A DNA stretch of 64,000 bases. Source: JBHHYS01 sp046757645 (GTDB lineage Bacteria; Acidobacteriota; Terriglobia; Acidiferrales; 2-02-FULL-67-57). The stretch covers positions 1 to 64,000 of the forward strand of contig JBHHYS010000001.1 in assembly GCA_046757645.1 (NCBI GenBank). Reading direction: 5' to 3'. The position numbers and the translations under genes were made by a program. Under the pieces are notes generated by a model, which saw only the letters and a list, made by a program, of their open reading frames with translations, was not told where the DNA came from and did not search any database. Of this stretch, positions 15,717 to 26,822 are shown in pieces (within the stretch, counting starts at the first letter, position 1; each line of letters opens with the position of its first letter).

Positions 15717-15929
15717 CTAACATAGCCCCAACCGCTCCATCAAGGCGCGCCCGCCACCCTTTGACCCGCCCGGGGCTTCCGCCAATAGGCAAATCGTCCC
15801 TGGCGCCAGCAGAAGGCTAGTGTAGTCGGCGGGCGTCCGGGCAGCCGGCCCGGGCGAGAAGCGCTGCACCGCCAAGATGCTCTCAATGTCCTCCGGAGTG
15901 GCGGCGCGCAGGATTATTTTCGCTTCCAC
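15717..15929 (-). pseudogene. Remnant of a RimI-type GNAT N-acetyltransferase
   Basis: Seventy residues start MEAKIILRAATPEDIESIL, the usual first strand and helix of RimI (ribosomal protein S18 alanine acetyltransferase). PADYTSLLLAPGTICLLAEA follows. The text then jumps to SKGGGRALMERLG, which resembles the acetyl-CoA loop (R-x-x-G-x-G/A), and stops. A whole GNAT domain is about 150 residues, so a central part and the C-terminus are missing. The neighbour is tsaB, overlapping by 16 bases; tsaB-rimI is a very common pair. It is best read as a decayed gene, though a short expressed peptide cannot be excluded. Confidence 0.55.
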
Positions 15930-16612
15930 AACAGCTCCGCATCCGAGCGCCGCACGTAGTTTGCCTCCAAGCGCAGCGCGTCCAGGATTTCACCGCGGGC
16001 GAACTTCGTTTGCGCCCGCCGGGCCACCGCCTCCGCCAGCACCGGCGAGATGCGCTCCCGTTGGCTGGCGGCAAACCGGCTGCGGCCGAGCTGAGCGGTC
16101 CAATGCTCGATCTGCGGCCCGGCCAGGGTGCACTCCTCCGCTTGAATCCCCTCGGCCGCCAGCGTCGCCAGAAATTCTTCCAGCGTCAGAACTCGCTCCC
16201 GGCCCCGGCGCCGCAGCTCCCCATCACATTTCTCGTAGAGCCCACCGAAAATCTGTCCCCGGTAGGCATCCACAATGGGAACCAGCAAGCCATCCGCCTG
16301 GGCGCTTTCCGCGACCGCCTCCAGCACACTCACTGCTACCACCGGCTTGTCGTGCATCTCCGCCAGGCCCTTCACCACGGTTAAGCCCACCCGCAAGGCG
16401 GTGAAGGCGCCGGGGCCGTTCGCTGCCGCATAGACATCGAGCTCGCCCAAGGCGAGGCCGGCTTCGGCCAGCGCCTGGCGAATATTGCGGAAGAGTTGCA
16501 CCGAGTGCTGCTTCGCCCCGCTCTGCGGGGCCACCACCACCACCAGCTGGCCATCGCGCACCAGGGCCACGCTGGTGTCTTTGCTTGAGGTATCCACGGC
16601 GAGCAGCCACAT
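15914..16612 (-). CDS. tsaB: tRNA threonylcarbamoyladenosine biosynthesis protein TsaB
   Basis: This 232-residue ASKHA-fold protein starts MWLLAVDTSSKDTSVAL and has QHSVQLFRNIRQALAEAG, YAAANGPGAFTALRVGLTVVKGLA, VPIVDAYRGQIFGGLYE and the C-terminal ANYVRRSDAE typical of TsaB. It is the partner of TsaD in the t6A modification of ANN-decoding tRNAs; TsaC, which makes the threonylcarbamoyl-AMP, is encoded nearby at 20523. It is divergent from mutS and first in the psd-pssA-lptE-holA run. Confidence 0.93.
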   Translation of the reverse strand: MWLLAVDTSSKDTSVALVRDGQLVVVVAPQSGAKQHSVQLFRNIRQALAEAGLALGELDVYAAANGPGAFTALRVGLTVVKGLAEMHDKPVVAVSVLEAVAESAQADGLLVPIVDAYRGQIFGGLYEKCDGELRRRGRERVLTLEEFLATLAAEGIQAEECTLAGPQIEHWTAQLGRSRFAASQRERISPVLAEAVARRAQTKFARGEILDALRLEANYVRRSDAELLWKRK

Positions 16613-16682
16613 CCCCTATCTCTCCCCGCCCATTATAGACCGGCGCGGGCAGGCGTTTACAAAGCGGCGTGGCTCGCCGATA

Positions 16683-19337
<2,655 letters not shown>

Positions 19338-19341
19338 GCCG

Positions 19342-20511
19342 ATGCGCGTGATCGGGCTGATGTCGGGCACTTCGGCCGACGGCATTGACGTCGCCCTGGT
19401 GCGCATCCACGGTCGGGGCCCCTCCCTGCGGGCGCACCTGGAAAAGTTTTGCACCCTGCCCTACCCCAGCCGGGTGCGCCGGGCCATCCTGCGGGTGGCC
19501 AATGCGAATCAGCAACCGGCGCTAAGCGTGGCCGAAGTCAGCCAACTCAACTTTTTGCTGGGCGAATTGTTTGCCGACGCTGTCCGAGACGCCTGCCGGC
19601 GCTTGCGCGTCCCGCTGAGCCGAATCGACCTGATCGGCTCCCACGGGCAGACGGTTTACCACCAAGCCGCCCGGCAGCCCTTCGCGGGGCGCCGCATCGC
19701 CTCCACGCTGCAACTCGGGGAAGCCGCGGTGATTGCCGAGCGCAGCGGCATCCCGGTGGTCGCCAACTTCCGCCCCCGGGACATTGCTGCCGGCGGCCAG
19801 GGCGCTCCCCTGGTGCCCTATGTGGACTATCTGCTCTACCGGCATTGGCGCCGCGGGCGGGTGGCATTGAACCTCGGCGGCATTGCCAACCTCACCGTGA
19901 TTCCCGCCGGCGCGCGTCCCCAAGACATCGTCGCTTTCGACACCGGCCCGGGCAACATGGTGATCGACGCTGTGGTGGAGCGGGTGATGCGTGGCCGCCG
20001 ACGCTTCGACCCCGGCGGCGTTCTGGCCGCCAAAGGCCGCCCCCTCGAGCCGCTTCTGCGGCGGCTGCTTGTGCACCCCTATTTTCGCCGCCCGCCCCCG
20101 AAGAGCACCGGCCGGGAGCAGTTTGGCAGCGCCTTCGTGGAGCGTTTCTTGCGCGCGGCAGCCCGCGCTTCCCCGGCGGACACAATCCGAACCGCGACCG
20201 AACTCACCGTGCGCAGCATTGCGGATACCTTCAAGCGCTTCGTCGTGCCTCGGGCGCGCATTCACGAGGTCATCCTCAGCGGTGGGGGGGCCCGGAACAC
20301 TTTTCTGGTCAAACGCCTGAAAGAAACTCTCCCCGGGTTGGGGTTCCTTCCCGCGGGTCGCCTGGGCGGGGAGGAAAAAGCCAAAGAAGCGTTTGCCTTT
20401 GCCGTCCTGGCCTATCAGACCTGGCAGGGCGAGCCCGGCACGCTACCCTCCGCCACCGGCGCCCGCCGCGCCGTGGTGCTGGGAACCATTGTCCCGGGCG
20501 GCTGCCGCTAG
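19342..20511 (+). CDS. anmK: Anhydro-N-acetylmuramic acid kinase
   Basis: The 389-residue product has the AnmK ATP-binding start MRVIGLMSGTSADGIDVAL, then LIGSHGQTVYH, STLQLGEAAVIAERSGIPVVANFRPRDIAAGGQGAPLVPYVD, LNLGGIANLTVI and FDTGPGNMVID. It phosphorylates and opens 1,6-anhydro-MurNAc from cell-wall turnover, giving MurNAc-6-phosphate. It follows mutS closely and is convergent with tsaC. There is no murQ beside it in this window. Confidence 0.95.
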   Translation: MRVIGLMSGTSADGIDVALVRIHGRGPSLRAHLEKFCTLPYPSRVRRAILRVANANQQPALSVAEVSQLNFLLGELFADAVRDACRRLRVPLSRIDLIGSHGQTVYHQAARQPFAGRRIASTLQLGEAAVIAERSGIPVVANFRPRDIAAGGQGAPLVPYVDYLLYRHWRRGRVALNLGGIANLTVIPAGARPQDIVAFDTGPGNMVIDAVVERVMRGRRRFDPGGVLAAKGRPLEPLLRRLLVHPYFRRPPPKSTGREQFGSAFVERFLRAAARASPADTIRTATELTVRSIADTFKRFVVPRARIHEVILSGGGARNTFLVKRLKETLPGLGFLPAGRLGGEEKAKEAFAFAVLAYQTWQGEPGTLPSATGARRAVVLGTIVPGGCR

Positions 20512-20522
20512 CCGCCCAGGGT

Positions 20523-21170
20523 TCACCCTAAAGGTTCACCCTCAAGGGTGACACGAATGTCGGCTTCGCTGATGGGGCCTTCGCGGAGGATGATCCAGCG
20601 GTCCCCGCGCAAATCCACGATGGTCGAGGGCAGGAAGGCATCCGACTTGCCCCCGTCCAGAATCAGCGGCAGGCGCTCCCCGATTTGCTTGATCACCTGG
20701 CTGGCCTCCACGCAGGCGGGGAAGCCGGAAAGATTGGCGCTGGTGCCGGTCAGCGGCATATCCGCGGCAGCAATCAGCGCGCAGGCCACCGGCGAGTTCG
20801 GCACCCGCAAAGCAACCCGACCGGTGTTGCCGGTTACTTTCAGGGGCAGGCGCGCCGCGGCGTCCACCACCAGTGTCAGCGCCCCCGGCCAGTACCGCTC
20901 CGCCAGCGCAAAAAAGGCATCCGGTGGGTCCAGCACCAGCTCCTTCGTCTGTTCAATCGAATCCACCAGGATGGGCAGCGCCCGGCGCTCCGGACGTCCC
21001 TTGATCTCATAAATGCGCGCCACCGCAGCGAGATTGAAAGGGTCCGCCGCCAGCCCGTAGAGCGTATCGGTGGGAATGCCCACCACCTCGCCCCGCCGAA
21101 TCAACTGGGCGGCGTAGGCGATGGGGTGCGGCTCCGGCTTCTCGCAAGAAACTTTGAGAACTTGGGCCAC
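20523..21170 (-). CDS. tsaC: L-threonylcarbamoyladenylate synthase (YrdC/Sua5 domain)
   Basis: The YrdC domain is complete: YAAQLIRRGEVVGIPTDTLYGLAAD, IYEIKGRPERRALPILV, YWPGALTLVV, RVALRVPNSPVACALI and LPLTGTSANLSGFP. It makes threonylcarbamoyl-AMP from threonine, bicarbonate and ATP for t6A tRNA modification. The length (~215) fits the short TsaC/YwlC form rather than full Sua5. I prefer GTG 21170, with AGGG upstream; TTG 21215 is also possible. The last codons lie in a small tandem repeat (GGTTCACCCT twice, 20520-20542). Confidence 0.9.
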   Translation of the reverse strand: MAQVLKVSCEKPEPHPIAYAAQLIRRGEVVGIPTDTLYGLAADPFNLAAVARIYEIKGRPERRALPILVDSIEQTKELVLDPPDAFFALAERYWPGALTLVVDAAARLPLKVTGNTGRVALRVPNSPVACALIAAADMPLTGTSANLSGFPACVEASQVIKQIGERLPLILDGGKSDAFLPSTIVDLRGDRWIILREGPISEADIRVTLEGEPLG

Positions 21171-21336
21171 GGAAAACCCTGTGTGCGGCCGAATCAGCCC
21201 GGGGGCGTTTTGCAAGGCACGCTAACACAACCGCTCTACCCCGTCAAGCAAACCTCCCGCCGCTGAACCGGGGCCAACTTTACACCCCTGGGCGCCTCTG
21301 TTAGGCTCAAAGTTCCTAGCTTGCATATTGGCGGCA

Positions 21337-22164
21337 ATGAAAGCAATCGCACGGGTCGAACTCCGCAGTCCGCGCCACCCCCTGCTGCAACGCCTGCGAC
21401 GCGCACTCAGCCGGGGGGAGCTGACCCCGGACGGCTATTGTGCCATCGAAGGGGAACACCTGGTGGAGGAAGCCCTGCGCAGCCGCCTGGAAATGGCCGC
21501 GCTGGTGGCCGCGCGCTCGGCCGAAGCGCGGCTGGCGCGCTTCGAGGCAGCCGCGAACGGACGCCTGCGCAGCTATCTCATTCCCGACCGGGTTTTTCGC
21601 TCCCTGGCGCAAACCGAGACCCCCCAAGGGCTCGCCGCCCTGGTGAGACTCCCCGCACCCCGCCTGGAGGACTGCCTGGCGCGTCCCGGGGTGGTGGTCA
21701 CGGTGCTCGTCGGCCTGCAAGACCCGGGGAACCTGGGCAGCATCCTGCGGGCGCTCGAGGCGTTTGGCGGCGCCGCCTTGTTGCTGGCGCCGAACACGGT
21801 CAGTCCATTCAACTCCAAAGCGGTACGCGCCTCGGCGGGCTCGTTGTTTCGAGTGCCGGTGTTTCGCCGCCTGCCGCTGGAGAAAATCATCTCCCTGTGC
21901 CGCCAGCACCACCTCTTCACGCTGGGGCTGGCGCCCCGAGCCTCCCGGCTGGTGAGCGAACTCGACCTGCGGGCCCCGGTCGCCTTCTTTGTTGGCGGGG
22001 AGGGCGCCGGCTTGCCGATAGGGGTCGTGGAAGAGCTGGAAGCGGTTGCCCGCCTTCCGCTGGCGCCCCCGGTCGAGTCGCTGAACGCCGCGATGGCCGC
22101 CAGCCTGGCTCTCTACGAGATGGCGCGCCAGCGGATTTTTCCGTGTAGCCATGGGCCTGTTTGA
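21337..22164 (+). CDS. TrmH/SpoU-family RNA 2'-O-ribose methyltransferase
   Basis: About 275 residues: an N-terminal substrate-binding domain (LLQRLRRALSRGE, CAIEGEHLVEEAL) and a C-terminal SPOUT domain with the three motifs VVVTVLVGLQDPGNLGSILRALEAFG, VAFFVGGEGAGLP and PVESLNAAMAASLALYEM. These form the knotted SAM site. Family members methylate 23S rRNA (RlmB-like) or tRNA; the target here cannot be chosen. The last 14 bases overlap rarA, indicating co-expression. Confidence 0.9.
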   Translation: MKAIARVELRSPRHPLLQRLRRALSRGELTPDGYCAIEGEHLVEEALRSRLEMAALVAARSAEARLARFEAAANGRLRSYLIPDRVFRSLAQTETPQGLAALVRLPAPRLEDCLARPGVVVTVLVGLQDPGNLGSILRALEAFGGAALLLAPNTVSPFNSKAVRASAGSLFRVPVFRRLPLEKIISLCRQHHLFTLGLAPRASRLVSELDLRAPVAFFVGGEGAGLPIGVVEELEAVARLPLAPPVESLNAAMAASLALYEMARQRIFPCSHGPV

Positions 22165-23488
22165 ACCCCCCGGGGACCGCAAGAAGCGCCGGAAGGTGGC
22201 GGCGCCGCTGGCCGAGCGCATCCGCCCTCAAACCTGGGAAGAATTCCTGGGCCAGGAAGACCTGGTGGGTGCCGGAAAGCCCTTGCGGGTGCAGATTGAA
22301 ACCGATGAGCTGAGTTCGCTGATCTTCTGGGGACCGCCGGGCTCGGGGAAGACCACGCTGGCGCGGATCATCGCCCGGCAGACCGCGAGCGATTTTCTTC
22401 CCTTCAGCGCGGTCCTCTCCGGGATCAAAGAGATCAAGGAAGTGATGGCGGCCGCCGAGCGCGCCCGCCAGTACGGCCGCCGAACCATCCTCTTCATCGA
22501 CGAGATTCACCGCTTCAACAAAGCCCAGCAGGACGCCTTCCTGCCCCACGTCGAACAGGGCAACGTGATCCTGATTGGGGCCACCACCGAGAATCCCTCG
22601 TTTGAAGTCATTGCCCCGCTGCTTTCTCGCGCCAAGGTGTACGTCTTGCACAGCCTAACGACGGAGCACTTGCTCACCCTCTTGCGGCGCGCCCTGGCGG
22701 ACAAGGAGCGCGGCCTGGGGACGATGAACGTCGAAATCGAAGAAAGCCTCTTGCGCGAGATCGCCATCTATGCGAACGGCGACGCCCGCGTGGCCTTGAG
22801 CACCCTCGAAGCCGCCGCGTTGGGCGCAGAGCCTGTGGGTGGCCGGCGCGTCCTCAGCCGCGCCGTGCTGGAGAACGTGATGCAGCGGCGCTTGCTGCTC
22901 TACGACAAGGCGGGCGAAGAACACTACAACCTGATTTCCGCCTTGCACAAGTCGGTGCGCAACAGCGACCCCGACGCCGCTCTCTACTGGTTGGGGCGGA
23001 TGCTGGAAGCCGGTGAAGACCCGCTCTATGTGGCCCGGCGGCTGGTGCGCATGGCCTCGGAAGACATCGGTTTGGCTGACCCGCAGGCGCTGACCGTAGC
23101 CGTGGACGCCATGCGGGCCGTCGATTTCGTGGGCCTGCCGGAGGGGAACTTGGCCCTGGCCCAGGCGACCGTCTATTTGGCCCTGGCACCCAAATCCAAC
23201 GCTCTCTACGAAGGCTATGCCAAGGTGCGGGAAGATGTCGCCCGCACGCTGGCCGAGCCGGTCCCGCTCCACCTGCGCAACCCGGTCACGCCCCTCATGC
23301 GCGAGGTGGGCTATGGCAAAGGCTACCAGTACGCCCACGACTACGAGCACCGCACCACTTCGATGCCCTGCCTCCCGGAAAGCCTGCGCAACCGCCGCTA
23401 CTACCTCCCCACCGCGGGGGGCTACGAAGAAAAGCTCAAGGCGCGCCTGGAAGAGCTCTTCGGGCGGAAAAAAAGGAAAAAGGAATGA
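22151..23488 (+). CDS. rarA: Replication-associated recombination protein A (AAA+ ATPase)
   Basis: The 445-residue RarA/MgsA has a start typical of the family (LAERIRPQTWEEFLGQEDLVG), Walker A GPPGSGKTT, Walker B ILFIDEIHRFNKAQQDAFLP, sensor 1 IGATTENPSFEV and arginine-finger LLSRAKVY. The C-terminal tetramerisation domain has KSVRNSDPDAALYWLGRMLEAGEDPLYVARRLVRMASEDIGLADP. RarA acts at stalled replication forks. It overlaps the methyltransferase gene before it and the beta-propeller gene after it. Confidence 0.95.
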   Translation: MGLFEPPGDRKKRRKVAAPLAERIRPQTWEEFLGQEDLVGAGKPLRVQIETDELSSLIFWGPPGSGKTTLARIIARQTASDFLPFSAVLSGIKEIKEVMAAAERARQYGRRTILFIDEIHRFNKAQQDAFLPHVEQGNVILIGATTENPSFEVIAPLLSRAKVYVLHSLTTEHLLTLLRRALADKERGLGTMNVEIEESLLREIAIYANGDARVALSTLEAAALGAEPVGGRRVLSRAVLENVMQRRLLLYDKAGEEHYNLISALHKSVRNSDPDAALYWLGRMLEAGEDPLYVARRLVRMASEDIGLADPQALTVAVDAMRAVDFVGLPEGNLALAQATVYLALAPKSNALYEGYAKVREDVARTLAEPVPLHLRNPVTPLMREVGYGKGYQYAHDYEHRTTSMPCLPESLRNRRYYLPTAGGYEEKLKARLEELFGRKKRKKE

Positions 23489-24603
23489 ACCTGACCGCCT
23501 CCTGCTCCCTGCTTGTTTCTCTACTTCTGCTGTGGGTGCCGGCCGCGACTTCTTTGCCGAAAGCACCGCGGGTGGTGGCGACCGCCACCGAGGAAGAGCT
23601 TCCGGTGGTGGCCGCATGGTCGCCGGACGGGCAGCGGCTGGCCTACGGCACGGAAAAGAAGTTGCGGCGGAAACGGCCCCCGCTGGCCGCAGACGAGGAT
23701 AAGGTCTTCTCCTACCCCGGCGAAGTCTGGGTCACCGGCCTGAAGAGCAAACCGAAACGCATCCTAAAGTACAACTTCTTGCGTAATCGCGTCGGCGACT
23801 TCTTCAGCTTTACCGTGGAGCGGCTGGCGTGGTCGCCGGATGGAACCAAACTGGCCGTGGAAGTGGCCGACGAAGAAAAGAACACCGCTACCTTCCTCCT
23901 CACCGCCAACGGCAAGAAGGTCAAGGTGGGTTCCCGAGGGACGAACTATGTGCCCGCCTATGGGGCGGCTTGGCTCGGCGACAACCAGAGCCTGGGGCTG
24001 CTGACCGAAGCGGTTCCGCCGCGGCTACTCCACCGCGTGCATCTCCTGCGGATAACCGCCGGGCGGAACATCTCCCTGTTTCGCCAGAGAACCTTTGCCG
24101 CGGTGGCGTGGCTGCCGCAGAGGCAACAGGCGGTACTGGTCGAACGCGACCTGGAGTTTGCTCGCCCGCCCCGGCTGATGCTGGGCGACCTGAAGAGCGG
24201 CGAGCTTCAATTGCTCGACGAATTGAGTGAAGGCTACCTGGGCGGGCTGCGAGCCTCACCCGACGAGACGAAAGTATCCTACTTCGTCGGCCACAAGAAG
24301 TTGGCCGTGCGCGGCCTCGCTCCCGACGCTCCCGCCGATTATTGGCCCATCCCCTTTGGCCGCTACGAGTGGGTGGGAGCCACCGGCACCCTGCTCTTCC
24401 TCGAGCCGAAAGCGCTGGGGGCACGCACCGGCTGGCTGACGCGCTACGACCCCGGGCAAAAGACAACTGAACGCGTGCTACCGGACGAGCTGATCCAGGA
24501 CTTCTGGGTTGCGCCGACTGGAGACCGAGTGGCTGTGCTGACGGCTGGCCTGAAACCCACCCTCAAAATCTACCCGCTGGAGGCAGCGTCCTCCGGCCCC
24601 TAG
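23485..24603 (+). CDS. Exported TolB/WD40-like beta-propeller protein
   Basis: A 372-residue protein with a Sec signal peptide (hydrophobic core ending PAATSLPKA). It then has blades with the PD40/WD40-like pattern: VVAAWSPDGQRLAYGTEKK, VERLAWSPDGTKLAVEVADE, GLRASPDETKVSYFVGHK. Such propellers are usually periplasmic scaffolds or sensors; the ligand is unknown. The ATG overlaps the rarA stop by four bases (ATGA), but the products are unlikely to work together. Confidence 0.72.
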   Translation: MNLTASCSLLVSLLLLWVPAATSLPKAPRVVATATEEELPVVAAWSPDGQRLAYGTEKKLRRKRPPLAADEDKVFSYPGEVWVTGLKSKPKRILKYNFLRNRVGDFFSFTVERLAWSPDGTKLAVEVADEEKNTATFLLTANGKKVKVGSRGTNYVPAYGAAWLGDNQSLGLLTEAVPPRLLHRVHLLRITAGRNISLFRQRTFAAVAWLPQRQQAVLVERDLEFARPPRLMLGDLKSGELQLLDELSEGYLGGLRASPDETKVSYFVGHKKLAVRGLAPDAPADYWPIPFGRYEWVGATGTLLFLEPKALGARTGWLTRYDPGQKTTERVLPDELIQDFWVAPTGDRVAVLTAGLKPTLKIYPLEAASSGP

Positions 24604-24609
24604 CTCCGC

Positions 24610-25008
24610 CTAGCCGAAGCGCTTGGCGTGTTCTTTCAGGATGCAGCGGTTCATCACCACCTCTAATCCGGCGGCGCGGGCCCGCGCGGCCGCCTCTTCG
24701 TTCACCACGCCTTCTTGCATCCAAACTACTTTCGCGCCGATGGCGATGGCACTCGCCACCACTGCGGGTACAAACTCAGAGCGGCGGAAGATGTTCACGA
24801 TGTTCACCTTGACCGGCAGGGCCTCCAGCCGCGCATAGCTTTTCTCCCCCAGAACCTCCACTTCGTTCGGGTTGACCGGGATGATCCGGTAGCCGACGCG
24901 TTGCAGATAGCGGGCGACGCCGTAGCTGGGGCGGTGGGATTTGGAGGACAGCCCGACCACGGCGATCACTTTGCTCCGGGCGAGGAATTCTTGGATGGGG
25001 TCCGCCAT
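24610..25008 (-). CDS. CoA-binding domain protein (YccU/YbfF type)
   Basis: A 132-residue protein that is a single Rossmann-like CoA-binding domain: KVIAVVGLSSKSHRPSYGVARYLQRVGYRIIPVNPNE, YARLEALPVKVNIVNIFRRSEFVP and AKVVWMQEGVVNEEAAARARAAGLEVVMNRC. It resembles the nucleotide-binding half of succinyl-CoA synthetase alpha but lacks the catalytic half. It sits at the end of the trpS-scpAB-hisC run, five bases after hisC. The physiological role of the family is not established. Confidence 0.88.
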   Translation of the reverse strand: MADPIQEFLARSKVIAVVGLSSKSHRPSYGVARYLQRVGYRIIPVNPNEVEVLGEKSYARLEALPVKVNIVNIFRRSEFVPAVVASAIAIGAKVVWMQEGVVNEEAAARARAAGLEVVMNRCILKEHAKRFG

Positions 25009-25013
25009 TTGCT

Positions 25014-26156
25014 TCAGGCTCGGGTGCGCGGCGCCTCACTCACGGGGAACGGCAAAGCCATCAGCTTGGCGAAAGCTTCGACGGCGCGCTGATTCTCCTC
25101 CTCGGTGCCGACGGTGATTCGCAGGCCCGCCGGCATGCCCATGAAGCCCAGGGGGCGGACAATCAACCCCATCTTCAGCAGGGCCCGAAAATCCTCCTGG
25201 GGATCCCGCCCGGTTTCGATATAGAGGAAGTTGGTCACCGAGGGCAGGCACTTGATGCCCAGCTTGGGCAACTCCCGGCGGAGAAAGGCAAGCCCGCGCC
25301 GATTCGATTCCACCGACCGCTGGATGTGCTCGGTGTCGTCAAGCGCCGCCCGGGCCGCCACCTGGGCCAGGCTGGTGACGTTGAAGGGCGAGCGAATCTT
25401 GTTGAGCACACTGATGACTTCCGGATGGCCAATACCGTAGCCCACCCGCAGGCCGGCCAGGCCGTGCACTTTGGAAAAAGTGTGCAGCACGATGAGGCAG
25501 CGGCCGGTGCGCACATAGTCGAGCGCGTGGCTGTAGTCGGCCGGCTCCACGTAGTCGCAGTAGGCTTCGTCGAGAATCACCAGCACGTCCCCGGGCACCT
25601 TGTCCAGAAAGCGATCCATGGCGTCGGCGCTAATCAAGCTGCCGGTGGGATTGTTGGGGTTGGCCAGATAAACCATGCGGACGCTCTCATCCAAACGAGC
25701 GGCCAACGCCTCCAGGTCGTAGGCATAGTCCTTCAGCGGCACCAATACGGCGTCGCCCCCCGCCGCCCGCACGGAGAGAGGAAACATCACAAAAGAGCCG
25801 TCGGAGCTCAGCCCCGCCCGGCCCGGAGCGAGATAGATGTGGCCCAGAAGTTGAATCAGCTCGGTGGAACCGGCGCCGAGCACGATTTGCTCCATGTTCA
25901 CGTGGTGGCGCTCCGCCAGCTTCTGGCGCAGATAGTAACCGCCGGCGTCCGGGTAACGGTGCGACTCCGCCAGGAACTTCTGCACCGCTTCCACCGCCTT
26001 GGGGGACGGCCCCAGAGGATTCTCGTTGGAGGCCAGCTTGATGGCGGAGATGCCCAGCTCCCGCTCCACCTCTTCGGTGGGTTTGCCCGGAGCATAGGGA
26101 CGGATGCGAGCCACGTGCGGGGGCACGGAGTCGAGCAGCGAGTTTTTCGGTTTCAT
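25014..26156 (-). CDS. hisC: Histidinol-phosphate aminotransferase
   Basis: The 380-residue PLP-dependent class-I/II aminotransferase has KLASNENPLGPSPKAVEA, RYPDAGGYYLRQKLAE, VLGAGSTELIQLL, YLANPNNPTGSLI, ILDEAYCDYVEP and the PLP-lysine region HTFSKVHGLAGLRVGYG. The C-terminal GLRITVGTEEENQRAVEAF is HisC-like. It converts histidinol phosphate/imidazole acetol phosphate in histidine synthesis; some members also transaminate aromatic amino acids, so dual use is possible. No other his gene is in the window. Confidence 0.9.
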   Translation of the reverse strand: MKPKNSLLDSVPPHVARIRPYAPGKPTEEVERELGISAIKLASNENPLGPSPKAVEAVQKFLAESHRYPDAGGYYLRQKLAERHHVNMEQIVLGAGSTELIQLLGHIYLAPGRAGLSSDGSFVMFPLSVRAAGGDAVLVPLKDYAYDLEALAARLDESVRMVYLANPNNPTGSLISADAMDRFLDKVPGDVLVILDEAYCDYVEPADYSHALDYVRTGRCLIVLHTFSKVHGLAGLRVGYGIGHPEVISVLNKIRSPFNVTSLAQVAARAALDDTEHIQRSVESNRRGLAFLRRELPKLGIKCLPSVTNFLYIETGRDPQEDFRALLKMGLIVRPLGFMGMPAGLRITVGTEEENQRAVEAFAKLMALPFPVSEAPRTRA

Positions 26157-26189
26157 GGAGCCAGCTCCCCTAACAGCTTCTGCCCCCGC

Positions 26190-26819
26190 TCAGGCGTTGC
26201 CCGCCTCAGCCGATTCTTTCTCCGCCTCGAGTGGGACCGGAGCGGGCTCGGCTGCGGCAGGCGCCCCGGGCACTTCCCCCAGCGAGGCCCGGGCCAGCTC
26301 CTCGAACTCCTTCAGCGTGGGCAGCTCACTCACGTCATTCAGCCCAAAGCGAATCAGGAAGTCCTTTGAGGTGCGGTAGAGAATCGGCCGCCCGATGCAC
26401 TGTTTGCGCCCCGCGGTGACCACCAGTCCTTTTTCCAGCAGCGTCGCCAGCGCGCTTGAGGGATCGACGCCGCGGACGGCTTGAATCTCCGGCAGGGTCA
26501 CCGGTTGCTTATAGGCAACAACCGCCAGGGTCTCCAGCGCCGGCAGGGAGAGCCGCAGCGGCGGCTTTCGACTCCGGACGAACTTGCGCACCGCCTCGTG
26601 GTGCTCGGGCTTGGTGCTCATCCGGTAGCCGCCGGCAATCAGCCGGATTTCCACCCCCCGGTCGGCCGCCCGGCTAGAGTCGACCAAGCCCTCCAGGGTG
26701 CGGCGGATTTCTTCGCGGGGGATGTCGGTCAGAGCCTTTTCCAGTTGAGCGATCGCCACCGGCTCTTCAGACACGTAGAGAATGGCTTCAATCAGGGCTT
26801 TGAGTTCGTCTTGGTTCAT
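26190..26819 (-). CDS. scpB: Segregation and condensation protein B
   Basis: A 209-residue winged-helix protein: LKALIEAILYVSEEPVAIAQLEKAL, LIAGGYRMSTKPEHHEAVRKF and LSLPALETLAVVAYKQPVTLPEIQAVRGVDPSSALATLLEKGLV. It continues with GRPILYRTSKDFLIRFGL, all ScpB hallmarks. ScpB dimerises and binds ScpA to form the SMC condensin complex. It lies directly after scpA. The C-terminal ~30 residues are a Glu/Pro/Ala-rich tail. Confidence 0.94.
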   Translation of the reverse strand: MNQDELKALIEAILYVSEEPVAIAQLEKALTDIPREEIRRTLEGLVDSSRAADRGVEIRLIAGGYRMSTKPEHHEAVRKFVRSRKPPLRLSLPALETLAVVAYKQPVTLPEIQAVRGVDPSSALATLLEKGLVVTAGRKQCIGRPILYRTSKDFLIRFGLNDVSELPTLKEFEELARASLGEVPGAPAAAEPAPVPLEAEKESAEAGNA

Positions 26820-26822
26820 CCC

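Noticed and set aside
21321..22148. A 275-residue frame overlapping the rRNA methyltransferase gene in another register
   Set aside because: Pro/Gly/Arg-rich text without domains; the other register contains all three SPOUT motifs.
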